This document shows positions 7,194 through 15,360 of a stretch of 26,441 bases of DNA, in pieces. The DNA comes from GCA-020344555 sp964548955 (GTDB lineage: Bacteria; Planctomycetota; Phycisphaerae; UBA1845): the NCBI GenBank assembly GCA_964548955.1, contig CAZJTP010000041.1, positions 1-26,441 of the forward strand, given 5' to 3'. Below the pieces are notes generated by a model that had not been told where the DNA came from, made no database searches, and saw only the letters and a program-made list of their open reading frames with translations. Every line of letters starts with the position of its first letter. The stretch's first letter is position 1. The position numbers were made by a program, and so were the translations under genes.

Positions 7194-8711
7194 ATGCGCA
7201 CAAGAATGTTGACGTGGGCCGTAGCGGCGTTGCTGGGTTATCAGTTCGGCGGGCTTGCGGACGGTGCAGTGGCCATAGCCCAGCAGACGCGCGGTCCGTA
7301 TACCGACGTTCGCCAGCTACCGGACGGGGCGATTGGCGAGCGGATCCGCGAGGTGATTGACACGATTAACTCGAATGACGCGGCCAAGATCCGCGCTCTT
7401 ATCGAGAAGAGCTTCGCACCGAGCTTCCGTGACATGGCGCCGATGGAGCAGCACATCGAGATTTGTAGGGGGATCTACGAGCAGAGCCGCGGCTTCGAGT
7501 TCTACGGCATCCGCAAGTACGAGGCCGAGACACCGCCTGGTGAGTACGTGGTCATCGTGCGGAACAAGCTTACCCAAGGATGGGAGGCGTTCTCCATGCG
7601 GATCGAGACCGAGCCGCCCCATAGGATCGCCGGTCTTCGCGTTCTTCCGGCCCGGCCGCCGAGTGATCTTCCACCGCAGGCGAAGCTCACCGACGATCAG
7701 ATCGTCAAGGAGCTGGCTGCGTTCATCCAGCGGCTGGCAGACGCTGATGCGTTCTCGGGTACCGTGCTGCTGGCCAAGGACGGGAAGATTCTGTTCAAGA
7801 AAGCGTATGGTCTGGCCAGCAAACGCTTCAACGTGCCGAACAAGATTGACACGAAGTTCAATCTCGGCTCGATGAACAAGATGTTTACGGGCGTGGCGAT
7901 CGCGCAGCTCGTGCAGCGAGGCCGGTTATCGCTCGATGATCCGCTCAGCAAGTTCGTCTCAACCGACTGGCTGCCGCGCGACATCACCGAGAAAATCAGG
8001 ATCAAACATCTACTAACGCACACGTCCGGTCTGGGGAGCTACTTCAATGCGAAGTTCGCGGAATCGTCACGGCTGCTCTTCCGCGAGCTAAGCGATTACA
8101 AGCTGTTGATTGCGGACAGTACGCTGGCATTCGAACCCGGCACCGGCTGGCAGTACAGCAACACCGGGATGTTCCTGCTGGGTGTGGTGATCGAGAAGGT
8201 TACCGGGCAGAGCTACTTCGACTACATCCGGGAAAATGTCTACAAGCCGGCCGGCATGATCAACACCGACTGCTACGAGATGGACAAGCCGGTCCCGAAT
8301 CTGGCCATCGGGTATTCCAGGGACCCCTCGGGTGACGGGCCTGGGTGGACGAACAACCTCTACAAGCATGTGGTCAAGGGTGGCCCGGCCGGCGGCGGGT
8401 TCTCGACGGTCGAGGACCTTCTTAAGTTCGGCATCGCCCTTCGATCCGGCAAGCTGCTTAATCGCAAGTACACCGAGATGGTCTGGAGCGGGAAGCCGGA
8501 GCTCGGCTCGCCGGAGTATGGATTTGGCTTCGGGATTGAAGGGGAGCCGGGCAATCGGATCGTCGGGCATGGCGGAGGATTTTCTGGCATCAACTCGAAT
8601 CTTGATATGTTTCTGGACTCCGGGTATACCTCCGTGGTGATGTCCAACTACGACATGGGTGCTCGCCCGGTAGCCTCGAAGATCAAGGAGCTACTCGGCA
8701 CTCGACGTTGA
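7194..8711 (+). CDS. Exported beta-lactamase-family serine hydrolase
   Basis: 505 residues from ATG 7194, chosen over an ATG at 7125 because a GGGAGGA ribosome site precedes it and the product then begins with a signal peptide (MRTRMLTWAVAALLGYQFGG, cleavage after a later Ala). Residues about 35-160 form a small alpha/beta domain (SFAPSFRDMAPMEQH) of unknown role, perhaps NTF2-like. The class C beta-lactamase/D-Ala-D-Ala peptidase fold follows, with Ser226-Met-Asn-Lys229 (SxxK), Tyr321-Ser-Asn323 (YxN) and His459-Gly-Gly461 in the third motif position. Such proteins act as periplasmic esterases, peptidases or PBP4-like enzymes and rarely give antibiotic resistance. All three catalytic motifs are intact, so it should be active. 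Confidence 0.88.
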   Translation: MRTRMLTWAVAALLGYQFGGLADGAVAIAQQTRGPYTDVRQLPDGAIGERIREVIDTINSNDAAKIRALIEKSFAPSFRDMAPMEQHIEICRGIYEQSRGFEFYGIRKYEAETPPGEYVVIVRNKLTQGWEAFSMRIETEPPHRIAGLRVLPARPPSDLPPQAKLTDDQIVKELAAFIQRLADADAFSGTVLLAKDGKILFKKAYGLASKRFNVPNKIDTKFNLGSMNKMFTGVAIAQLVQRGRLSLDDPLSKFVSTDWLPRDITEKIRIKHLLTHTSGLGSYFNAKFAESSRLLFRELSDYKLLIADSTLAFEPGTGWQYSNTGMFLLGVVIEKVTGQSYFDYIRENVYKPAGMINTDCYEMDKPVPNLAIGYSRDPSGDGPGWTNNLYKHVVKGGPAGGGFSTVEDLLKFGIALRSGKLLNRKYTEMVWSGKPELGSPEYGFGFGIEGEPGNRIVGHGGGFSGINSNLDMFLDSGYTSVVMSNYDMGARPVASKIKELLGTRR

Positions 8712-8830
8712 CGCACCGGCTGGCGCGGACCGGTGGTGGGAACCCAGGTTGTAGGAATTCTGTTGCGCGGCATACGACTTGCTTGGCTTACGCGGAGCCA
8801 AGACGGATTTCCACCATTGGAGATTAAACT

Positions 8831-9067
8831 ATGGGCGATATTGACAAGCTGAAGATCACGATCGACCGGGACGAGTGTATTGGCGACGGTCTGTGCGCCA
8901 ACGAGGCGCCGGAGACGTTCGAGCTCGACGACGAGGACAAAGCCGTCCTGCTGAAAGGCTCGAGCGACAGCCGGGATAGCATTCTCGAGGCCGCCAAGTC
9001 CTGCCCAACCGATGCCATCGCAATAGAGGACAGGGATACCGGCGAAAAGCTGTACCCGGAGGAGTAA
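8831..9067 (+). CDS. Single-cluster ferredoxin with an Asp ligand position
   Basis: 78 residues. The cluster motif is Cys-Ile-Gly-Asp-Gly-Leu-Cys followed by APETFEL, with a distal CPTDAI. The second cysteine of the usual CxxCxxC is Asp, as in the Pyrococcus furiosus ferredoxin, where Asp coordinates the fourth iron of an interconvertible [3Fe-4S]/[4Fe-4S] cluster. The protein is strongly acidic, as is normal for a soluble electron carrier. GGAG lies eight bases before the ATG. It stands alone 119 bases after the serine hydrolase, so its redox partner is not evident. Ferredoxins of this type often serve cytochromes P450 or oxidoreductases encoded elsewhere. Confidence 0.88.
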   Translation: MGDIDKLKITIDRDECIGDGLCANEAPETFELDDEDKAVLLKGSSDSRDSILEAAKSCPTDAIAIEDRDTGEKLYPEE

Positions 9068-9080
9068 CGTCGCCTACAAC

Positions 9081-9124
9081 CAGTTCGTCAGTTCGTCGCC
9101 GAACTGTCTTGGTAATCCCAAGAC
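9081..9124. terminator. Hairpin pair after the ferredoxin gene
   Basis: CAGTTCG (9081-9087) pairs with CGAACTG (9100-9106), and the adjoining GTCTTGG (9106-9112) pairs with CCAAGAC (9118-9124) around TAATC. They start 14 bases after the ferredoxin stop. There is no U-run, so a terminator role is only probable. Confidence 0.4.
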
Positions 9125-9501
9125 GGGCGAGGTTGGTTGCGCATAGATACCTGCCAGATGGGGGCTGCCAAACGTCATTGCGCAGCACCAAAGGACAATA
9201 TGGTTCCAGGGCACTGCCCGTACAGTAAGCCGGCTGCGGGGGAACGGCTGTGGCCTGTGTGGCTGTCTGCTCAGCGTCGCAGATCGCCCAAGAACCAGCG
9301 ATACGGTGGATTCCGATCAAATAACCGTTAATCAGTTCCGAGAGGTCGTCAGGGGGCACAGCCGGGAGTACGAGATGCCACAAAACCCGGTCTACCACCG
9401 ATATGTACTGGGGACGTCTGCCGGTAACATTAAACGCCGATCGCGTACATTCGTTTCGTTGTTCCTTTCCATATTACCGGTTTCCAGTGGGGCCGATCGT
9501 G
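9125..9501. other. Gene-free stretch upstream of the response regulator
   Basis: About 375 bases without a supportable gene. CCGGTAA (9421-9427) and TTACCGG (9474-9480) form a widely spaced inverted pair just before the regulator and could be regulatory half-sites, but this is weak. Confidence 0.4.
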
Positions 9502-10116
9502 ATGCAGTCTGAGCCGACGGTGTTCATTCTGGACGACGACCCGACTACCCGTGCGTCCCTGCGCCGGCTAATCGAGTCGGCCGGATTGCGCGCGGAGACG
9601 CACGAGACGGCCCAGGAGTTCTTGGACACCGACAACGTCGGGAAGCCGGGGTGCGTCTTGGTCTACGTCCGTATGCCCGGAATAAACGGTATGGAACTTC
9701 AGCGCAAACTCGCGGCACGGACATCGGGCCTTCCCGTCATCATCATCACCGGCTGTGGTGACGTATCGACGGCAGTCCAGGCCATGAAGGACGGTGCGTT
9801 TGACTTCATCGAAAAGCCGTTCGCCGACGCCGTTTTGTTGGATCGCATCAGACAGGCGATTGATTTGGATGCTCGAAACCATCGCAACCACACGCAGTAC
9901 ACTGACATCGTGGCGAGCCTTGCTCGGCTGACGCCGCGCGAGCGTGAGGTGATGGACCTTGTGGTCGCAGGCTACTCCAACAAGCAGATCGCCGCGATCC
10001 TCGGCATCAGTCAAAAGACAGTTGAGATCCACCGCGCAAACGTCATGAGGAAGACCGAAGCCGGTTCCGTTGCCGCGCTGGTCCGCATGGCTCGCTTCGC
10101 CCATCCGTCTGCATGA
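9502..10116 (+). CDS. FixJ/NarL-type response regulator with Tyr at the phosphoacceptor site
   Basis: 204 residues from ATG 9502 (a GTG at 9499 is equally possible). Longer in-frame starts add a non-protein-like leader. The receiver domain has the acidic pocket VFILDDDP, the switch residue in IIITGCGD and the conserved Lys in FIEKPF. Where FixJ proteins read LDVRMPG this one reads VYVRMPG, so the phosphoacceptor Asp is Tyr55 (codon TAC at 9664-9666, one base from GAC). A LuxR-type HTH follows (LTPREREVMDLVVAGYSNKQIA, SQKTVEIHRANVM). The domain layout is complete, so it is a DNA-binding transcription regulator. Without Asp55 it probably works without phosphorylation. No histidine kinase gene is adjacent. 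A second, broken copy follows. Confidence 0.85.
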   Translation: MQSEPTVFILDDDPTTRASLRRLIESAGLRAETHETAQEFLDTDNVGKPGCVLVYVRMPGINGMELQRKLAARTSGLPVIIITGCGDVSTAVQAMKDGAFDFIEKPFADAVLLDRIRQAIDLDARNHRNHTQYTDIVASLARLTPREREVMDLVVAGYSNKQIAAILGISQKTVEIHRANVMRKTEAGSVAALVRMARFAHPSA

Positions 10117-10132
10117 CGGATCCATCCGCGAT

Positions 10133-10148
10133 TAGGGTTTATACCCTA
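10133..10148. promoter_or_regulatory. Inverted repeat TAGGGT-N4-ACCCTA
   Basis: A perfect 6-bp inverted repeat with a 4-base spacer, 17 bases after the first regulator's stop. It could be a binding site for a LuxR-type HTH dimer or a weak hairpin. No functional evidence beyond symmetry and position. Confidence 0.35.
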
Positions 10149-10251
10149 TGAATTGTCCCGTGTTCGCATCCGATATTACGCGTATGGGATGGAAATTCCT
10201 CTTGCGTATGTCGTTCTCGTCGAACTATGCGTTTGGGTTGAGGTGCCTATC

Positions 10252-10874
10252 GTGGATTCGGAACCGACCGTTTTCATCCTCGACAACGATGCAACTGTCC
10301 GCAGATCGACATGCGCTTGATCGAATCGGTGGGATACAACACCAAGGAATGTGGAACTGCTCGGGAGTTCATCGATGCGTATGATGCCGGCGGACCGGGT
10401 TGTTTGATACTCGACTTGCGTCTGCCGGGCATGAACGGCTTGGATCTGTTGGAGCAGCTACCGACGCATGGAATCACGATCCCTGTCATTGTGCTGACCG
10501 GTTACGGAGATGTTCCGAAGGCCGTTCGCGCGATGAAGATCGATGTGGTGGACTTCCTCGAAAAGCCGTTCAACCATCAAATGCTGGTGGATGCGGTTCA
10601 CCGGGCCGTCGAACGTGACTCACAAACGCACCGCGAGCAAGCCGAACGGGGCGACATTGAGCTTCGATCCACCAGTCTGACGCCCCGCGAGCGGGAGGTG
10701 ATGGGCATGGTGGTCGTCGGCTAGGCCAACAAGCAGACTGCACCGTAGCTGGGATGCAGTTGCATGACCGTTGAAGTGCACCGCTCTCGCGTGATGGAAA
10801 AGATGTGCGCCGCTAGCGTGCCCGCGCTGGTGCGCATGGCGATGATGCTTGACGACCCAACGGGGAAACACTGA
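10252..10874 (+). pseudogene. FixJ-type response regulator, pseudogene
   Basis: A second FixJ-type gene, co-directional and similar to the preceding one. GTG 10252 has a GAGGTG ribosome site and encodes DSEPTVFILDND. The frame then shifts near 10305-10312, where two extra bases lie between the Ser codon and MRLIESVGY. From about 10311 the receiver continues in another frame with an intact phosphoacceptor region (CLILDLRLPG) and FLEKPF. In the HTH, VVVG is followed by TAG at 10722-10724 where Tyr is expected, and a second TAG (10743-10745 area) replaces a Gln. Recognisable HTH and C-terminal sequence (MTVEVHRSRVMEKM, VPALVRMA) runs to TGA 10872-10874. One frameshift and two nonsense codons mean it is dead. 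It preserves the Asp that the neighbouring gene has lost. Confidence 0.88.
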
Positions 10875-11395
10875 TTGACGATATCGGGAGACTTCCTATT
10901 AACCTTCCTGTCGATCTAAAGGGGCGTCATCATCGTACATCGTGACGTTTTTGAATGAACTCGTTTCGGATCCTGATTTACATAAACCGTCAGCTACCGC
11001 AGGCGACGCCGCTAGGAATGTGACCCCGACCGCACCGCGGGCCTCGACGAAGCTTGGGCAATGGTGTCCGTTTCGTTGTTGGTCCCGCGGTGATTTTTTT
11101 CTACGGCGGCAAAGTTCGCTTGAGCAACAGGGCTTCGAGCTGGCGTAGATATGCTTCGGGACCGCGGCGAATGTACCGAGTCCACTGCACGCAAGAAGGG
11201 TGCTCAGCGCCGCTAACACCTTTGACAAGCCTTCCTGTCGGATGGTGCATCATGGCTGGAGCGTCATCAACAAGCGTAATGCCGCCATCTGTGAACGGCA
11301 TTGTTCCGCGTGTACTCGCTGCTGGACTCTTGCGGTCCTTCTGATCGCAGTCTAAGCTGTCCGGCCTTATATGAGGTGTGTCCATACACGCACGC

Positions 11396-11417
11396 ACCGG
11401 GTGTAAATCGGTGCCAC
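11396..11417. repeat. Intergenic hairpin repeat, copy 1
   Basis: A 22-base element, ACCGG-N8-CGGTGCCAC in form, with inverted CACCG/CGGTG arms. It matches copy 2 (11492-11513) at 20 of 22 positions. Confidence 0.6.
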
Positions 11418-11491
11418 GCCCGACAGAGGTAGGGTGGGCATCGCCCACTACGGTTGTAGGGTGGACTGTACCCGCTGGGGTGCTATCACCA

Positions 11492-11513
11492 ACCGGCTGT
11501 AAACCGGTGCCAC
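11492..11513. repeat. Intergenic hairpin repeat, copy 2
   Basis: A 22-base element with arms ACCGG (11492-11496) and CCGGT (11504-11508) around CTGTAAA. It lies 22 bases before the pheS start. A diverged inverted copy may exist near 6762-6790. Confidence 0.6.
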
Positions 11514-11534
11514 ACTTGGAGAGCAAACGATCTA

Positions 11535-12629
11535 GTGGATAATCAACTGCTCAACGAAACCATCGCCCGGATCGAGGCGGACGTGACGGCTAGTGTGCGT
11601 GGCCTGGATAACGTCGACGCGGTACGCAGCCTGGAAACGAGCGTTCTGGGCAGGAGAGGTTCGCTTGGGGTGCTCATCTCCTCCATCAAGGACTACCCGC
11701 CCGAGCAGCGAGGCCAGGTGGGCCGGATCGTCAATGAAGCCAAAGTGCGGGTCAAAGCGATGTTCGACGAGCGGATTAAGGAGATGCAGTCGGCTGCCGT
11801 GGCCGAAGAGGCCGCTGCCGCCGCCGCCTTTGATCCGACGCTGCCGGGATGGCGTGATCAGATGGGCAGCGTCCACCCGGTCACAGCCGTCCAATGGGAG
11901 ATCGAGCGGACTTTCGAGCGTCTCGGATTCACGGTTGAGGCCGGACCCGAGATGGAGGAGGAGTACAACAACTTCGAGGCCCTGAACATCCCGCCGACGC
12001 ACCCGGCCCGTGACATGCAGGACACGTTCTGGCTGAAAAGCGGCAAGGTGCTGCGAACACACACGTCGCCGGTGCAGCACCGGGCGATGCGCAAGTTCGG
12101 CGCCCCGCTGCGGGTAATCGTCCCCGGCCGATGCTTCCGCTATGAGACCCTCGACGCCTCGCACGAAAACACCTTCCACCAAGTGGAAGGGCTCCTAATC
12201 GATCACGACATCTCGATCCCGAACTTGATCTCGACGGCCCGCACGCTGCTCGAAGAGGTTATGATGCGTGAGGTCGAGCTTCGTGTTCGGCCGGGCTACT
12301 TTCCGTTCGTGGAACCGGGCATCGAGATTGACATGAACTGCCAGATATGCGGCGGTCGCGGCTGCGCGACGTGCGGGCAATCCGGGTGGATCGAAATCCT
12401 ACCCGCGGGGATGGTACATCCCAACGTATTGCGTGCCGGCGGGATCGATCCCGACGAGTACACCGGTTTTGCATTCGGGCTGGGTCTGACGAGGCTGGCG
12501 ATGATGAAATACGGCATCCATGACATCCGCGTGCTCAACTCCGGGGACCTTCGGGCGCTTGTTTCACCGGAGCGGCTTGGTGGGCCGATTGTCACGACGC
12601 GTACGAAACAAGCCGGAGCAACGCCTTAG
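11535..12629 (+). CDS. pheS: Phenylalanine-tRNA ligase alpha subunit
   Basis: 364 residues from GTG 11535. The alpha subunit of the heterotetrameric enzyme charges tRNA-Phe. An N-terminal coiled coil covers residues 1-95, including VLGRRGSLGVLISSIKDYP. The class II catalytic core carries motif 2 in VPGRCFRYETLDASHENTFHQVEG and motif 3 in FGLGLTRLAMMKYGIHDIR. A zinc-binding insertion CQICGGRGCATCGQSGW at about residue 275, followed by EILPAGMVHPNVL, is seen in many PheS proteins. GGAG lies about 14 bases upstream, further than ideal. pheT does not follow: the next gene is a minus-strand sulfatase pseudogene. The beta subunit must therefore be encoded elsewhere. Confidence 0.96.
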   Translation: MDNQLLNETIARIEADVTASVRGLDNVDAVRSLETSVLGRRGSLGVLISSIKDYPPEQRGQVGRIVNEAKVRVKAMFDERIKEMQSAAVAEEAAAAAAFDPTLPGWRDQMGSVHPVTAVQWEIERTFERLGFTVEAGPEMEEEYNNFEALNIPPTHPARDMQDTFWLKSGKVLRTHTSPVQHRAMRKFGAPLRVIVPGRCFRYETLDASHENTFHQVEGLLIDHDISIPNLISTARTLLEEVMMREVELRVRPGYFPFVEPGIEIDMNCQICGGRGCATCGQSGWIEILPAGMVHPNVLRAGGIDPDEYTGFAFGLGLTRLAMMKYGIHDIRVLNSGDLRALVSPERLGGPIVTTRTKQAGATP

Positions 12630-12778
12630 AGCGCGGGCAACAATAAAGTATACAATTCGTATTGCGGAAGCCATCTGAGACGCGGCGCACCACCTCACCG
12701 ACCTGTAGCAGATGGGTCAGTGCGAGCCGGAGCGTCTTGTCCACGTCGTATGCGGCGCGGAACGACCTACGGCTGTGC

Positions 12779-13564
12779 TCACGGGTCTGTGTCGTACCAA
12801 TAATCCGATTCAATCGCGACGTATCCAAGCGTCTTGAGCTGCTCGACAACGTCGTCCGGGAGACTTCTGGAAGCATCAGTCGTTGGAGGATTGGCTGCAT
12901 GGGCTTTGATCATCGCAAACGCCTGATCGTAGCTCGTCCGGGTCTTGCGGCCGGACTTCGTGTTCCAGGTTTGCAAGCGATGTTGTTCGCGCGGATCGTT
13001 GGTCAAATCGAAGAAGTACTTGAGGTTATCACGCCTGTCATCGATGTACTTCCAACGCCGGGTGCGCAACGAGCGCATATCCCGCCCCATGGAAAACAGC
13101 TCGCTGATAGCCGGGGTTTCTATGAAACGACCTTGCTTCGTCATCAGCGAAACAAGACTGTGCCCCATCACATTACGGGAAGCCGCGGCGACGAATCGCT
13201 CCGCCATTGTGTCCAGATCATCGGGTAGTCCCTGATCGCGACTGAGGCAGCCATGAACCGAATCCACGACCGAGGTGAACAGGGCCTCGTGCGTGGGCAA
13301 AGTCCATGAGGTGCTGCTGATATGGTTCTCGAACAGTACACCTTCGGTCGCCAACCGGTCGATCGTGGAACTCGTATCTCGACGATACCCGTAACGATGC
13401 AGATGGTACGGTCGCAACGTATCAATCGAGATCAGGACAACGTTGGGTCCTGAAGGCTACGGACCGGGATCGGGAGGCGTATCGGTGGACTGAGCGTTCC
13501 GGCGGCAGCCCAGGCCTGCACAACACAGATGCAAACCGACAAGCGTCATCCGTGCGAGAACCAT
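12779..13564 (-). pseudogene. Sulfatase-family lipoprotein, pseudogene with internal deletion
   Basis: ATG 13564 begins a lipoprotein-like signal (MVLARMTLVGLHLCCAGLGC). An in-frame TAG follows at 13459-13457, and the frame then continues with PNVVLISIDTLRPYHLHRYGY, the start of a sulfatase/alkaline-phosphatase-superfamily domain. The active-site region SWTLPTHEALFTS shows the S/T-W-T-L-P-S/T-H variant without the formylglycine Cys. After DDLDTMAERFVAAA it jumps directly to a C-terminal sulfatase segment (NVMGHSLVSLM, FIETPAISE, RSLRTRRWKY, LTNDPREQ) ending LKTLGYV. A central block, about 200 residues by comparison with usual sulfatase length, is missing along with the second metal-ligand set. 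A TTG restart at 13417 could yield 212 residues, but without the catalytic core. Confidence 0.8.
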
Positions 13565-14008
13565 GTGAACGCTCCGAACGATTCCACGGTCTTCAACCGG
13601 CACTTACCACCTCACTTGGGAGCAAACAATACGCGTATTCAACGCGACCGTATCCACAGATGCCGGACCGGTGCTGAGCAATATCCGTCGGCAAACTGCA
13701 AGCTGGCGGCGTGTCCTCGGCACGGGGGAGAGGCGACGGATGTTTGACGTTCGCCATTGTCGCCGGACAATGAATGGCACCGGCGGAATGGATGGGGCTC
13801 GGCCGAGAAGCAAACCGAGCGCTCGCGCCGGGATCGGGACACGGGCCGGACTCCACCGATGCGGAGATCCAATGCCTTATCCGACGTCACCAAGAGGTTT
13901 CGGCCGCAAAACGAAAACTCTCTGCGTTTTCGGTCGGAGCTTTGTCGCTGCATCGCTTTGCGGCGGCTCGTTGTCCTGAACGAATACTCCGGGCGTAGTG
14001 GGCACGCA
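13565..14008. other. Gene-free stretch upstream of the lipid kinase
   Basis: About 445 bases. The lipid-kinase frame is open through 13757-14008, but that part is Arg-rich and unlike protein. I see no other supportable gene. Confidence 0.45.
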
Positions 14009-14941
14009 ATGCCAGTTGGTCGTCACATTCTGATTGTCGTGAACCCGATTTCGGGTCACGGGCGCGGACTGAGAACTGCCACGAATATGTCAATTAGTCT
14101 GCGCGAGCGCGGTTGCGAAGTCACCATCCACCGCACTGAGACCGCAGGCGACGCGGAACGGATCACGCGGGACGTGAGCGTGGACGACAACCATCGGCCC
14201 TATTGTGTGGTCGCCTGCGGCGGCGACGGCACGATGCAAGAGGTCGCCAACGCCCTTGCTCCGCTGGTGCCCTCGCTGGGTAATGCGTGCCCCGTAATGG
14301 GTCTCGCCCCAACCGGTCGGTGCAACGATTTCTCCCGCGTCCTCGGCGTAACGATGGACACCAAAGCCATGGTGAACGTGCTGACCACCGGCAAGCCTCG
14401 CTCGATCGATCTGGGCCGTGTCAACGATCGCTACTTCTGCACCGTAGCGACGGCAGGCATAGACGCCCAGGTATCCAGTTATGTTGACTCCATGCGAGTG
14501 CCTCTGAGTGGTACGGCGGCGTATCTGTACGGAGCGGTGTGCGTGCTGAGCCGTTACCGGCCGCAGCGGTTGCGTCTTGTGGGCGACTTCGGCGTGATTG
14601 ACCAGCCGCTGTTCCTCGCGTCCAGCGCGAACACGTCATCCTACGGCGGCGCGATCAAAATAGCTCCCGGTGCGGTGCCAACCGATGGTCAGCTCGATCT
14701 GTGTCTCATCGAATCGGTGTCACGACTGCGGGCGATGAGGTTGTTGCCGACCGTGCTGGCGGGACGACACTGCTCCTTGCCCGAGGTGCGGTTCATTCAG
14801 AGCAAACGGTTCACGATCGAGTCCGATGAACCGTTGGAACTGTGGGCTGACGGCGAGCGCGTCGGACGAACACCGGCAACGATACAAGTGGTACCCGGTG
14901 CGGTCCGGGTAATGGTACCACGCGACTTTGAGAACATCTGA
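14009..14941 (+). CDS. Diacylglycerol/sphingosine-kinase-family lipid kinase (YegS/DgkB-like)
   Basis: 310 residues from ATG 14009. The frame is open further upstream, but that part lacks protein character and family homology begins at HILIVVNPISGHGRG. The nucleotide-binding motif GGDGT is at residues 71-75 within VACGGDGTMQEVANAL. The second motif reads PTGRCNDFSR (102-110), where most family members have PxGTxNDF. The C-terminal part has SIDLGRVNDRYF, YGGAIKIAPGAVPTDGQLDL and LWADGERVG, which is the expected two-domain fold. Members phosphorylate diacylglycerol or related lipids on the inner face of the membrane, often for phospholipid recycling. It is flanked by gene-free stretches, so it is probably transcribed alone. 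Exact lipid substrate unknown. Confidence 0.88.
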   Translation: MPVGRHILIVVNPISGHGRGLRTATNMSISLRERGCEVTIHRTETAGDAERITRDVSVDDNHRPYCVVACGGDGTMQEVANALAPLVPSLGNACPVMGLAPTGRCNDFSRVLGVTMDTKAMVNVLTTGKPRSIDLGRVNDRYFCTVATAGIDAQVSSYVDSMRVPLSGTAAYLYGAVCVLSRYRPQRLRLVGDFGVIDQPLFLASSANTSSYGGAIKIAPGAVPTDGQLDLCLIESVSRLRAMRLLPTVLAGRHCSLPEVRFIQSKRFTIESDEPLELWADGERVGRTPATIQVVPGAVRVMVPRDFENI

Positions 14942-15360
14942 TAAACGGCGAGTCGGATGGGCTCTGCAACCTGAGAAGGAGGACCGTGGACGATAAAGAG
15001 CGATACCACAAGGCAATAGCTGATCCGGCCGATTCCTCCCTCATCATTCAATCTTCAATACCTCAAACCTCAGGCAGCGATGCACCGGCATGCTCCAGCC
15101 GTACGACTACCGCGCGTTTCCTCCTGGGCGCCACGGACGCATCTGCGACGCTCCATATCATTCACCACTCAGACACCGAGATATTATGGGACCGCAGCCG
15201 ACCATGCCAATCGCAATTCCACCATAGCTCTTGCCGCTCATAATTCAGTTCGCCTTACCGAGCGTCGATAGGGGCATTACCGGATGCGCAGACGGTCGAA
15301 ACGTATGGACCGCGCGCATTGTGATAGGACTGTCTACAAGAGCAGCCTTCGGGGAACTCC
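14942..15360. other. Gene-poor stretch between lipid kinase and GGDEF gene
   Basis: About 420 bases. An 85-codon frame (14986-15243) starts at a GTG with an excellent AAGGAGG ribosome site three bases upstream and begins VDDKERYHKAIADPADSS, but soon becomes Ser/Thr/His-rich without recognisable features. It may be the head of a decayed gene. A CAATCTTCAA-like run near 15045-15065 resembles the GATTGGA heptads near pspC. Confidence 0.4.

Larger units (their letters stand above)
10875..11534. other. Gene-free stretch with repeats before pheS
   Basis: About 660 bases. The left half shows nothing clear. On the minus strand a frame ending at 11101 contains a protein-like stretch (CVQWTRYIRRGPEAYLRQLE) that could be the tail of a decayed gene, but I recognise no family. 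The right part holds the near-identical hairpin repeats at 11396-11417 and 11492-11513, and a hairpin GTGGGC-ATC-GCCCAC at 11434-11448. Confidence 0.45.

Noticed and set aside
10899..11228. Minus-strand frame with a signal-peptide-like start (MSKVLAALSTLLACSGLG)
   Set aside because: After the first 30 residues it turns into a mix of Cys, Arg and Lys without domain character, it overlaps another frame that looks equally plausible, and no ribosome site is evident. The hydrophobic start is probably chance.
11532..12182. Minus-strand frame of 216 codons opposite pheS
   Set aside because: Antisense shadow of a certain gene.
13757..14008. Upstream extension of the lipid-kinase frame (84 codons)
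   Set aside because: Arg-rich, non-protein-like sequence. Family homology begins right after the ATG at 14009.
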